Source: Sphingobium sp. Ant17 (GTDB taxonomy: Bacteria > Pseudomonadota > Alphaproteobacteria > Sphingomonadales > Sphingomonadaceae). From it: a DNA stretch of 64,000 nucleotides. Location of the stretch: the NCBI RefSeq assembly GCF_000588875.1, contig NZ_JEMV01000015.1:25564-89563 (forward strand). Direction: 5' to 3'. The number at the start of each line of letters is the position of its first letter. Positions within the stretch are counted from its first letter, which is position 1. A model generated the notes under the pieces. That model was not told where the DNA came from. It worked only from the letters and a program-made list of their open reading frames with translations, and made no database searches. This document shows positions 1 through 7,027 of the stretch, piece after piece. The translations under genes were made by a program, and so were the position numbers.

Positions 1-2
1 CC

Positions 3-668
3 TTCTGGTATCATTTCGCCATCCTATTCGAGGCGCTGTTCATCCTGACCGCGGTGGATGCGGGCACGCGCGCCGGGCGCTTCATGCTGCAGGATTTGAT
101 CGCGCTGGCGGTGCCGTCGTTCAAGGAGAGCAAGAGTCATGTGCCGGGCATCGTCGCGACCGCGATGACGGTCGCGGCCTGGGGCTTCTTCCTCTATCAG
201 GGGGTCACCGATCCGCTGGGCGGGGTGAATACGCTGTGGCCGGTCTTCGGTATTTCGAACCAGATGCTGGCGGCAATCGCGCTGATGCTGGCGACGGCCG
301 TGCTGTTCCGCATGAAGCGCGACCGCTTCGCCTGGGTCACGATGATCCCGACCGCCTGGCTGCTGGTCTGCACCCTGTCGGCAGGATGGCTCAAGCTCTT
401 CTCGCCTGACCCTAAGCTCGGCTTCCTGGCCCATGCAGCCAAGTTCGGCGCGGCGGCGGACAAGGGCGAGGTGTTGGCCCCGGCCAAATCGATGGCGGAG
501 ATGGAGCGCATCATCTTCAACGACCGGATCGACGCGGCGCTGGTCGCGCTATTCCTCGCGGTGGTCTTGTCGCTGCTGGTCTTCACGATCCGCACCTGCC
601 TCGCCGCGCGCCGCAGCACGGAGCCGACCGCGCAGGAAATCCCCGCGCAACTGGCGCCGACGGCATGA
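3..668 (+). CDS. cstA: Carbon starvation protein CstA, C-terminal part
   Basis: This is the 3' end of a CstA-type peptide or pyruvate permease of the inner membrane; the 5' part lies outside the window. The reading frame is open from base 3, and its first residues (FWYHFAILFEALFILTAVD) are the conserved CstA core helix around the Glu/Asp pair. Three or more further hydrophobic helices follow, then a polar tail. The stop overlaps the next start in an ATGA arrangement, the usual cstA-ybdD coupling. CstA family members take up peptides or pyruvate under carbon limitation; the substrate here is not determined by the sequence. Confidence 0.93.
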   Translation, partial: FWYHFAILFEALFILTAVDAGTRAGRFMLQDLIALAVPSFKESKSHVPGIVATAMTVAAWGFFLYQGVTDPLGGVNTLWPVFGISNQMLAAIALMLATAVLFRMKRDRFAWVTMIPTAWLLVCTLSAGWLKLFSPDPKLGFLAHAAKFGAAADKGEVLAPAKSMAEMERIIFNDRIDAALVALFLAVVLSLLVFTIRTCLAARRSTEPTAQEIPAQLAPTA

Positions 669-850
669 GCGGGTTGCTCGACACGCTGCGCCAGACCGCA
701 CGGCTGATGGTGGGGATGCCCGACTATGACGCCTATCTGCGGCATCGCGAGGCGCATCATCCGGGGCAGCCGGTGATGGACCGAACGGCGTTTTTCCGGG
801 ACCGGCAGGAAGCGCGCTATGGCGGGAAGAATGGGGGGCGGTGTTGTTAG
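665..850 (+). CDS. YbdD/YjiX family small protein
   Basis: This 61-residue protein matches the YbdD/YjiX (DUF466) family in size, in its position directly after cstA, and in the central block MVGMPDYDAYLRHREAHHP. In E. coli the paralogous pairs CstA-YbdD and BtsT-YjiX depend on the small partner for transport. Its ATG overlaps the cstA stop by four bases, so translation is probably coupled. The C-terminus ends in a Cys pair (GGRCC), as is common in the family. Confidence 0.88.
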   Translation: MSGLLDTLRQTARLMVGMPDYDAYLRHREAHHPGQPVMDRTAFFRDRQEARYGGKNGGRCC

Positions 851-892
851 GGGGGTGAAGCGCCGAATTGCAGACGTTATATTGTTACAGTT

Positions 893-1216
893 TCAGGAGG
901 TAAGGCCCGAGATGCATATCAACGCGAAGGCTCCTGCCAAAAAACAATAGAAGCCAATCGCGAACCAAAAGGCAAAGGGCCGCGCATCACGGTAGATCCA
1001 AGGCGTATCTATGAAATTGCGCCAATAAACCTTGCGCTCTTTGACGGCTATACATGCATAAATCGCGAGAGCGATAGACACGCCTGCCCCAAATATGAAG
1101 GCGACGATATGTTCTAACGGTTCAGACACATCCGCATGATTAGCATCAAATTCGCTCTTGGTCGAGCGTCGGCTTCCCACCACTTGCAGCCATGCCGGGC
1201 TTGACCCGGCATCCAT
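893..1216 (-). CDS. Hypothetical small membrane protein
   Basis: I do not recognise a family. The 107-residue frame has two clear hydrophobic segments (around residues 35-55 and 82-103) separated by a basic loop, so it is probably a two-helix inner-membrane protein. The first ten or so codons are read out of the palindromic repeat at 1191-1213, so the upstream start is doubtful. A GTG at 1127-1129 would give a 78-residue protein that begins just before the first helix. There is no clear partner gene; the IS element lies directly upstream. Confidence 0.5.
   Translation of the reverse strand: MDAGSSPAWLQVVGSRRSTKSEFDANHADVSEPLEHIVAFIFGAGVSIALAIYACIAVKERKVYWRNFIDTPWIYRDARPFAFWFAIGFYCFLAGAFALICISGLTS
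1191..1213. repeat. Palindromic intergenic repeat (intact copy)
   Basis: An inverted repeat with arms ATGCCGGG and CCCGGCAT around a five-base loop CTTGA. An inverted, interrupted copy starts at 2284. Palindromes of this kind are scattered through sphingomonad intergenic DNA. It can fold as a cruciform or RNA hairpin. Confidence 0.75.
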
Positions 1217-1262
1217 TGGCTCTTGGGTCCGGCGTAATCGAGGGGTCGAGGCTAATGGACCC

Positions 1263-2283
1263 CTGTGAGTTCACAAACGAAGTGCAACACCTCACACAGG
1301 TGCTGCCATGTCGAACTACAGCCAGTTATCGATTGAGGAGCGATGTTCGATTGCCCGGCTTCGCGAAGCCGGGCAATCGATCCGCAAAATCGCTGCAACT
1401 CTGGATCGCCAGCCGTCGACCATCGCGCGGGAGTTGAAGCGCAATGCCGGTTCCAAGGTCGGCTACCAACCTGCCTACGCGCAAGCGCAGGCAAATGCCC
1501 GGCGCTGGTCAGGGACCAGGCTGGAGCGCGACGATGCCTTGCGCGAGACAATCCTTGATCGCCTCGCCCAAGGCTGGTCACCCGAGCAGGTCGCCGGGCG
1601 CCTTGCTCATGAAGCAGGGCGCAAAGTCATCAGTCACGAGACAATCTACCGCTTCGTCTACGCCCAGCTCAAACGCACCAATGACCGGCGATGGCGCTTC
1701 TATTTGCCGCGCGCCAAGTACAAGCGCGGCTGGAGAACCAAGGGCGGCTGGCCCCGCTACGCTGACCGCCCATCCATTCACGACCGCGATGAAAACATCG
1801 CAAGCAGGCTGGAGGCGGGTCATTGGGAAGCCGATGCCATGCTCTTCTCGATAGCTGGGCAGGCCATTCTCGTCGCCCACGAGAGACATTCACGCCTCAC
1901 CATCGCCGTGCAGCAGAACAGCCTGAAAGCCGATCCTGTGGCAGCTACCCTTGTCCGGATGCTCCGCCCCATGCCCGCCGATCTGCGACAATCGATCACC
2001 TTCGACAACGGAACTGAGTTCAGCCGCCACCAGTTCATTGCTAGCCAACTCGGCCTCAACGCCTACTTCTGCGATCCCCGCGCACCTTGGCAGAAAGGCG
2101 GCGTCGAAAACGCCATAGGTCGCCTGCGACGAAATCTACCCCGCAAAACAAACCTCGAAACCTTGCCTGGCAAAGCCATCGACGCCATCATCGCAAACTA
2201 CAATAACACACCCAGAAAATGCCTCGGCTTCAAAACTCCAGCCGAAACATTCATCCCGTTGCACTTCCAATGTGAATCCACAG
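1263..2283 (+). mobile_element. IS30-family insertion sequence, about 1.02 kb
   Basis: The ends are an imperfect 26-bp inverted repeat, 1263-1288 and 2258-2283, agreeing at 21 of 26 positions and sharing the inner block GAAGTGCAAC. The element carries one transposase gene on the same strand. The dinucleotide CC flanks both ends (1261-1262 and 2284-2285) and is a plausible short target duplication, consistent with the 2-3 bp usual for IS30. Removing the element and one CC rejoins a palindromic repeat that is the inverted copy of the one at 1191-1213, so the insertion hit the second palindrome of a pair. Confidence 0.85.
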
Positions 2284-2303
2284 CCGGGTCAAGCCCGGCA
2301 TGA
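1308..2303 (+). CDS. IS30 family transposase
   Basis: This 331-residue transposase moves the surrounding insertion sequence. An N-terminal HTH_38-type helix-turn-helix (residues 5-45: SIEERCSIARLREAGQSIRKIA) is followed by an rve/DDE integrase fold. The candidate triad is D176 (HWEADAM), D233 (TFDNGTEF) and E267 (GGVENAIGRLRR), with the D-to-E spacing of about 33 typical of IS30. The signature NTPRKCLGFKTPAE lies near the C-terminus. The gene reads through the right inverted repeat and its stop codon (2301-2303) lies in the host repeat outside the element, so the last few residues depend on the insertion site. It appears intact. Confidence 0.93.
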   Translation: MSNYSQLSIEERCSIARLREAGQSIRKIAATLDRQPSTIARELKRNAGSKVGYQPAYAQAQANARRWSGTRLERDDALRETILDRLAQGWSPEQVAGRLAHEAGRKVISHETIYRFVYAQLKRTNDRRWRFYLPRAKYKRGWRTKGGWPRYADRPSIHDRDENIASRLEAGHWEADAMLFSIAGQAILVAHERHSRLTIAVQQNSLKADPVAATLVRMLRPMPADLRQSITFDNGTEFSRHQFIASQLGLNAYFCDPRAPWQKGGVENAIGRLRRNLPRKTNLETLPGKAIDAIIANYNNTPRKCLGFKTPAETFIPLHFQCESTAGSSPA

Positions 2304-2304
2304 C
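2284..2304. repeat. Palindromic repeat interrupted by the IS element
   Basis: Reads CCGGGTCAAGCCCGGCATGA, the reverse complement of most of the intact palindrome at 1191-1213. Its missing left arm is replaced by the right end of the IS30 element. The left flank TAATGGACC before 1263 fits the expected continuation of the repeat. It also supplies the stop codon of the transposase. Confidence 0.65.
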
Positions 2305-2333
2305 GGCGTGCGGGGAGGCCTCCTTCGCGCCCC

Positions 2334-3272
2334 TCATCGCATCCGATTGAACCCCGCCACCATGCCGGCCGTGATCGATAGCGCAATCTCCGCGGCGCCG
2401 ATCGCGCCGATGTCGAGGCCTGCGGGGCCGTCGATGCGGACCAGATCGTTTGGACCGAAGCCTTGTCCCGCCAATCGCTCCAGCCTTGCCGCATGACTTT
2501 TGCGCGAGCCGAGCGCCGCGATGTAGCCGGTCGGCGCGCGCAGGGCGGCGGCCAGCGCGGGGTCGTCGATCTTGATGTCGTGGCTGAGCGTGACCACGGC
2601 GGTCGATTCGCCGGGGAAGCGCGCGACGATGGCGTCGTCGGGCCAGCGGTCGTCCAGTTCGACGCCAGGGAAGCGTTCGGCGGTCAGGAAGCGGCCGCGC
2701 GGGTCAATCAGCACCGGGGCCACGCCGATCGCCTGCGCCAGCGGCACGAGCGACTGGGCGATCTGCACCGCGCCGACGATCAGCAGGCGGCGGGGCGGAT
2801 CGTAGCGGTTGAGGAACAGTCCCTCCCCGCTCCCTTCCTGCGTCGCGCCGGTCGCCAGGTCGGTCACCAGCGTGACCGCGCGGCCGCGCGCGCTGGCCGT
2901 GTCGATCCGGTCGAACAGGTCGGGGGGAAAGCCACCCTCCCCCACCGGCTGGACCAGCACCGCGATCTCGCCGCCGCAGGGCAGGCCGACATCCCACGCA
3001 TCGCCATCGGCCACGCCATAGGTTTCGACATGCGCCGCGCGGCCTGCGATGACTTCGGCGGCGCGCTGGAGCACGTCGGTTTCGACGCAACCGCCGGAAA
3101 TGCTGCCTTCGAACCGGCCGTCTTCATGGACGATCATATGGCTGCCGCGCGGGCGCGGGGCCGATCCCCAGGTCGATACCACTGTCGCCAGCGCCAGCCG
3201 CGCGCCGTGCCATTCCAAGCCCTTGCGGATCACCGCGCCATTGTCGTTCACACCGATACTCCTTTGGCGCAC
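2334..3272 (-). CDS. xdhC: XdhC/CoxF family protein, molybdoenzyme maturation
   Basis: A 312-residue XdhC-family protein. In the family, XdhC binds molybdenum cofactor, promotes its sulfuration and delivers it to xanthine dehydrogenase or aldehyde oxidase type enzymes. The N-terminal XdhC_CoxI domain shows LATVVSTWGSAPRPRGSHM and SISGGCVETDV. The C-terminal Rossmann-like domain shows RLLIVGAVQIAQSL and YIAALGSRKSHAARLERL. A GTG at codon 7 is an alternative start. No molybdoenzyme gene adjoins it. The nearest possible client in the window is the [2Fe-2S] subunit about 29 kb away at 32506, so its partner is probably elsewhere. Confidence 0.88.
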   Translation of the reverse strand: MRQRSIGVNDNGAVIRKGLEWHGARLALATVVSTWGSAPRPRGSHMIVHEDGRFEGSISGGCVETDVLQRAAEVIAGRAAHVETYGVADGDAWDVGLPCGGEIAVLVQPVGEGGFPPDLFDRIDTASARGRAVTLVTDLATGATQEGSGEGLFLNRYDPPRRLLIVGAVQIAQSLVPLAQAIGVAPVLIDPRGRFLTAERFPGVELDDRWPDDAIVARFPGESTAVVTLSHDIKIDDPALAAALRAPTGYIAALGSRKSHAARLERLAGQGFGPNDLVRIDGPAGLDIGAIGAAEIALSITAGMVAGFNRMR

Positions 3273-3292
3273 AGATAGGGTGGCCTCACCAC

Positions 3293-3961
3293 CTACACCA
3301 GACGCCTGCCGGTCCAGACGACGCGGCCGACGATGTCCACCAGCGCCGGGTCGATATCGGCCCAGTCGGGATAATGGACATTGTCGCTGACCACGCTGAA
3401 CCGGCCCCGCAGCGGTCCGATGGCGATCCGCTTGACCATCAGAACGCCGTCGAGCCGCAGCACATAGACGCCATCGCGCAACCGCAGCGCGTCATCATCA
3501 TGATCGACCATGATGTCATCGCCATCGCTGAGCGTCGGGGCCATCGATTCGCCATCGACGCGGATGATGGACACGCGCTGCGGCCGCACGCCCAGATGCC
3601 GCAGCCACTGCGCGTCGAACGCCATGACACCCGCTGCGCGCTCATCCTCATCCAGCGTACCACCGCCCGCCGACGCGCCCAGCGCCAGCCGGGGCACGGC
3701 GACCACGGCAGGCAGACTGCGCATCCGAGCGGCGGCGGCTATGGGCACGGCCGCGCCGCCCAGCATCTGTTCGGAGACGCCGAAATAGCGGGCGAGCACA
3801 CGGCGATCATCCTCGTCCAGTTTGCGCGGTGTCCCGCGCTTGATGAACTGCTGGATATAGGCGGGATTGCGGCCGATCAGGCGGGACAGATCGGCATAAT
3901 TCTCCCCCCGATCGGCGATCAGCCGTTCCAGCGCGGTGCGAGCGTCCTGCGAGTCATCCAT
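3293..3961 (-). CDS. S24/LexA-CI-like transcriptional repressor
   Basis: A 222-residue regulator with an N-terminal HTH (residues 7-65, including YADLSRLIGRNPAYIQQFIKRG) and a C-terminal peptidase S24 domain. The Ser-Lys dyad can be placed at S139 (VDGESMAPTLSDGD) and K177 (GVLMVKRIA). An Ala-Gly at 110-111 is a candidate self-cleavage site. Such proteins repress until RecA-stimulated or spontaneous cleavage. I chose the ATG at 3961 because the HTH begins within ten residues of it; longer frames add non-conserved sequence. It faces a small HTH-like gene across two dyads, suggesting mutual control. It has no phage neighbours and looks domesticated. Confidence 0.85.
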   Translation of the reverse strand: MDDSQDARTALERLIADRGENYADLSRLIGRNPAYIQQFIKRGTPRKLDEDDRRVLARYFGVSEQMLGGAAVPIAAAARMRSLPAVVAVPRLALGASAGGGTLDEDERAAGVMAFDAQWLRHLGVRPQRVSIIRVDGESMAPTLSDGDDIMVDHDDDALRLRDGVYVLRLDGVLMVKRIAIGPLRGRFSVVSDNVHYPDWADIDPALVDIVGRVVWTGRRLV

Positions 3962-3986
3962 GGACCATCCATTACTGATAAGATTT

Positions 3987-4031
3987 TTCCTAGACAAGTA
4001 GGAAATTGCCTTTGAAATAGGAATATACCTA
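3987..4031. promoter_or_regulatory. Candidate operator pair between repressor and divergent small genes
   Basis: Two dyads share the half-site TAGG(AA). The first, 3987-4004, is a perfect TTCCTA-N6-TAGGAA. The second, 4018-4031, is TAGG-N6-CCTA. Their centres are 29 bp apart, close to three helical turns. They lie 26-70 bp upstream of the S24 repressor start and ahead of the divergent gene at 4078. The position suggests binding by the S24 repressor, the small protein or both; this is inference. Confidence 0.5.
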
Positions 4032-4077
4032 GCGGTTCGCGAGGGGTGAGTCGCCATGACAGGGGAGATTGAGGCGA

Positions 4078-4263
4078 ATGTTGTTGCGTATGATCGAGAA
4101 ATTCCTTCGCCAGCACGAGATGCCGCCCACGACCTTCGGGCGGGCGAGCGTGCGCGATCCACGGCTGGTCTTCGACCTGCGTGGCGGTCGCGAGCCGGGC
4201 GATCGGATCAAGAGACGGATAGAACATTTCATGAACACGTATCGCAGGAGCGTCGGTCAATGA
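4078..4263 (+). CDS. Small HTH-like (Cro-like) DNA-binding protein candidate
   Basis: A 61-residue basic protein. The stretch IEKFLRQHEMPPTTFGRASVRDPRLVFDLRGG has the spacing of a minimal XRE/Cro helix-turn-helix, and the tail is helical and basic. I use the ATG at 4078 over an in-frame TTG at 4069; a purine-rich GAGG lies just upstream. Its stop overlaps the next start (ATGA), so the two are coupled. Divergence from an S24/CI-like repressor suggests a CI/Cro-type switch. The DNA-binding assignment is from pattern only. Confidence 0.6.
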   Translation: MLLRMIEKFLRQHEMPPTTFGRASVRDPRLVFDLRGGREPGDRIKRRIEHFMNTYRRSVGQ

Positions 4264-4631
4264 CAAGTATCGATCCGCATTTCGGCGCGGCAAAGCTGGT
4301 GCGAAATCAAGCGATAGAAAAAGGTGCGGCCGACCCGCTGCCGCGCCTGCTGGCGCAACTGCTCGCGCGGGCGGGTGACGGTGCGCGCGTCGAGCGGGCA
4401 ACGAGCCGCCCCTGGGCCAGTGCCTTGTTCGAAGGGCGACGCCATGTCGTGCGGCTGGCAATCGGCGGGGCGGACGCGGCGGCGGACAAGGCGCGCCTGC
4501 TCGATGGGCTTAGCGAAGCGCAATGGGTGCTGCCCCGCCATTTCGTCGCCGATATCTGCGTCGATGAGGCGGGCGAGCGCGCCGACGGCCTTTGGGTGGA
4601 ACTGTCGGCGCTGACGATCGAGGAGTGGTAG
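4260..4631 (+). CDS. Conserved-looking hypothetical protein coupled to the small HTH gene
   Basis: This 123-residue protein has no family I recognise. It has a polar N-terminus, a stretch LPRLLAQLLARAGDGARVE, and a C-terminal half that alternates hydrophobic and charged residues (FEGRRHVVRLAIGG, FVADICVDEAG), suggesting an alpha/beta fold. There is no signal peptide or membrane segment. It overlaps the preceding gene by four bases and would be under the same control as the small HTH protein. Codon use is normal for the region. Confidence 0.65.
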   Translation: MTSIDPHFGAAKLVRNQAIEKGAADPLPRLLAQLLARAGDGARVERATSRPWASALFEGRRHVVRLAIGGADAAADKARLLDGLSEAQWVLPRHFVADICVDEAGERADGLWVELSALTIEEW

Positions 4632-4636
4632 GTTTC

Positions 4637-5068
4637 CTAGCGCGCCCGACCCGTCATGCTGCGCAGGGTGCAGAGCGCCGCGCGCAATGCGGCGTCAGTG
4701 TCGGTGTCGGGCGTCGCGCGCACCGGCACCGGCGTGGCGGGCGGCATATCGGCGAGCACCCGGATGCCATCATTGGGCACGGCGCGGCGACGGTGCGTCA
4801 GCCCCCGTTCCAGCCGCTCGGTCAGTTGGCCGACCGTAAGGCCATGGGTCGAGGGCAGCGGTGCGGGACTTGGCGCGGGCGCAGGGGACGCTTTGGCTTC
4901 GACGATCGGCGCGGGCTCCCCAGTTTCCGGCTCGGCCGCTGGTGCGGGAGGGCGCAGAAAGGCGGGTTGCGGCAGATCGGCCTCCGCGCCCGCCAATGGC
5001 GCAGCAGGCAAAGGAAAATCGGGCATTGGCCGGATTGCAGGCGCGTCCACCGCCCCATGCGCCATCAT
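4637..5068 (-). CDS. Proline/alanine-rich hypothetical protein
   Basis: A 143-residue protein rich in Pro and Ala through residues 8-75, probably disordered, followed by a short helical segment (LTVGQLTERLERGLTHRR) and a second near the C-terminus (DAALRAALCTLRSMTGR). It is the last gene of a three-gene minus-strand operon behind an exosortase-A-associated glycosyltransferase, overlapping the gene before it by four bases. I do not recognise a family; a scaffold or adaptor for the membrane protein upstream is only a guess. Confidence 0.6.
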   Translation of the reverse strand: MMAHGAVDAPAIRPMPDFPLPAAPLAGAEADLPQPAFLRPPAPAAEPETGEPAPIVEAKASPAPAPSPAPLPSTHGLTVGQLTERLERGLTHRRRAVPNDGIRVLADMPPATPVPVRATPDTDTDAALRAALCTLRSMTGRAR

Positions 5069-5562
5069 TCCGCGCGTCCCGATTCGGGCCGCGCGAAAAT
5101 ATCGACGCCGTTCAGATCGCGACTGGCAAAGATCGGCGCACGCGCCGGGGCGTCGGGGTGGGCGTCGGCACGGCGTAGCGTCGGCGGCGCGCCGTCGATC
5201 GATTCAATGGAACGGCCCCGTGCCAAAGCGGCCCATTTGGAAAATGCGAAACCCATTTTACGTGCTCCCTTGGCGCGTTTGACGCGCGGCTTCTCTTCAA
5301 TTGCTTCGGCCGCCACGGTTACGTCGCGCCGCATCGTCAATATGATCCCCACCACCATTATAGCGGCGAACAGGGCGATCAGCAGGCGGGCCTTGAGGCC
5401 CAGTGGCGGCGCGGCGGCGGGCAGCGCTTCGCTCAGCCCACTCGATGCCACCAGCATTTCGATCAGGCCCACCGGGGTCAGAATCACGGCCAGCGCAGCG
5501 ACGATGCCGCCCAGCGCCGCCATGACCATGGTCCGATCAGGTCTTGACCGTTCCGTCTTCAT
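5065..5562 (-). CDS. Hypothetical two-helix membrane protein
   Basis: A 165-residue protein with two hydrophobic helices (residues 12-32 and 55-75), separated by a short Ala/Pro loop, and a basic Lys/Arg-rich cytoplasmic tail (EEKPRVKRAKGARK). It begins 6 bp after the glycosyltransferase stop and overlaps the Pro-rich gene downstream, so all three should be one transcript. Linkage to exosortase-A-associated genes suggests a role in polysaccharide assembly or chain-length control, but no Wzz motif is visible. The family is not recognised. Confidence 0.65.
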   Translation of the reverse strand: MKTERSRPDRTMVMAALGGIVAALAVILTPVGLIEMLVASSGLSEALPAAAPPLGLKARLLIALFAAIMVVGIILTMRRDVTVAAEAIEEKPRVKRAKGARKMGFAFSKWAALARGRSIESIDGAPPTLRRADAHPDAPARAPIFASRDLNGVDIFARPESGRAE

Positions 5563-5568
5563 GGCCGG

Positions 5569-6813
5569 TCAGGCCGCCGCTCGCGCGCCAACGGGGCACG
5601 CCAACAGCCGTTGATAGACGGGTTCATACCGCAGGATATTCGCCGACCAGTTGCGTTCGCGCTCGACAAAGGCGCGCGCCACGACGCGGCGCTCGTCCCA
5701 CGGCGCGCGATCGGCAAGCAGGTCTGCCAGAGCGCGGGCGATGCTTGCCGGATCGTCGGGTGCAAAGAGCGTGCCGGTGACGCCATCCTCGATCAGTTCG
5801 CGATGCCCCCCGACGCTCGACGCGGCGACGAGTCGTCCCTGCGCCATCGCTTCCAAAGGCTTGAGCGGCGTCACCAGGTCGGTAAGCCGCATCGCCTTGC
5901 GCGGGTAGGCGAGGATGTCGACCTGCGCATAATAATGTTCGACCTTGTCGTGCGGCACGCGGCCGACGAAGACGATATGATCGGCAAAGGGCGACGCCAT
6001 CGCTTGTTCGCGCAACGCCGATTCGCGCGGGCCACCGCCCACCAGCAACAGCTTCGCCCTGGGCCGGGCGCGCACGAGTCGCGGCATTGCGGCGATCAGG
6101 TCGTCCAAACCTTCATAATCGTAGAAGCTGCCAATGAAGCCGATCACATCGGCTCCCTGCAGTCCCAGCTTCGCCGCCAGCGCGGGATCGCGCGGGACGG
6201 GGTCGCCGAACTGTTCCATGTCGACGCCATTGGGCGACACGATGATCTTGGCCGGATCGATGCCGCGCGCGATCAAGTCGCCCCGCAGTCCGTCGCAGAT
6301 CACCGCGACCGCATCGGCGGCGCGCACGGCATGGGTTTCTAGCTGGCGGGTGAGCCAATAACGCGGACTGCCCTCCGTTCCGGTTCCGTTGCCGACTGCA
6401 GCATCTTCCCAAAAAGCGCGGATTTCATAGATTATCGGGATGCCATGCCGCTTGGCGACGCGCTGCGCCGCGATGGCGTTGAGCACTGGCGAATGGGCGT
6501 GGATGATGTCGGGTCGCCAGTCGCGCACCAGCGATTCAATCGCGTCGGCATGGGCGGCGATATCGCGCCATTCGCGAATCAGCGCGTTGCCGGTCGCGGG
6601 TTGCCCCGGCGTGCGGTGGAAATGGAGGCCATCTACCTCCTCTTCCAGCAGCGCCGTGCCGTCCAGCGGCTTTGGCGCGACATGGCGATGGCCGGTGATG
6701 CCACGCACCGCCCAGCCCTTCGCCATCTGCGCGCGCAGGATCGCACGGGTCCGAAAGGTGTAGCCGCTGTGGAGCGGGAGGCTGTGGTCCAGCACATGAA
6801 GGATGCGAGTCAT
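5569..6813 (-). CDS. Glycosyltransferase family 4, exosortase-A-associated type
   Basis: A 414-residue GT-B glycosyltransferase that would add a sugar from a nucleotide donor during exopolysaccharide assembly on the cytoplasmic face. The N-terminal acceptor domain begins ILHVLDHSLPLHSGYTFRT, the signature of the exosortase-A-system GT family (TIGR04063-like). The donor domain contains SPNGVDMEQF, IGFIGSFYDYEGLDDLI and the EX7E-type segment around KPLEAMAQGRLVAASSVGG. Full length for the family. It heads a three-gene operon and is divergent from the exosortase-associated ligase module, with about 90 bp between them for two promoters. Confidence 0.92.
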   Translation of the reverse strand: MTRILHVLDHSLPLHSGYTFRTRAILRAQMAKGWAVRGITGHRHVAPKPLDGTALLEEEVDGLHFHRTPGQPATGNALIREWRDIAAHADAIESLVRDWRPDIIHAHSPVLNAIAAQRVAKRHGIPIIYEIRAFWEDAAVGNGTGTEGSPRYWLTRQLETHAVRAADAVAVICDGLRGDLIARGIDPAKIIVSPNGVDMEQFGDPVPRDPALAAKLGLQGADVIGFIGSFYDYEGLDDLIAAMPRLVRARPRAKLLLVGGGPRESALREQAMASPFADHIVFVGRVPHDKVEHYYAQVDILAYPRKAMRLTDLVTPLKPLEAMAQGRLVAASSVGGHRELIEDGVTGTLFAPDDPASIARALADLLADRAPWDERRVVARAFVERERNWSANILRYEPVYQRLLACPVGARAAA

Positions 6814-6904
6814 AGCCAGCCCTGTTTGCCGGAAAAGGTTTAACGCCCCGTCAACTCTGTCTTGCTAGGAGAATCACGCGACTACCGGGAACCTTAAAAA
6901 CGCC

Positions 6905-7027
6905 ATGATCGACACTTTATCCCTGCTGGTCAGTCATGGCGTTATCCTGCTGGCGGCATGGCGGCTCTTGTCGCGCCCGGACCTCGACCGCGATCCTGCG
7001 CCGGAGAGCGAGACGGGCGATGCGTGA
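6905..7027 (+). CDS. Short membrane peptide preceding the O-ligase gene
   Basis: A 40-codon frame beginning MIDTLSLLVSHGVILLAAWR and ending in an acidic tail; one hydrophobic helix covers residues 5-22. Its stop lies inside the start of the ligase gene (overlap 7020-7027), which suggests translational coupling. It fills the otherwise empty leader between the divergent operons. It is too short for homology by eye, so it could instead be a leader peptide. Comparison across sphingomonads would settle it. Confidence 0.45.
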   Translation: MIDTLSLLVSHGVILLAAWRLLSRPDLDRDPAPESETGDA

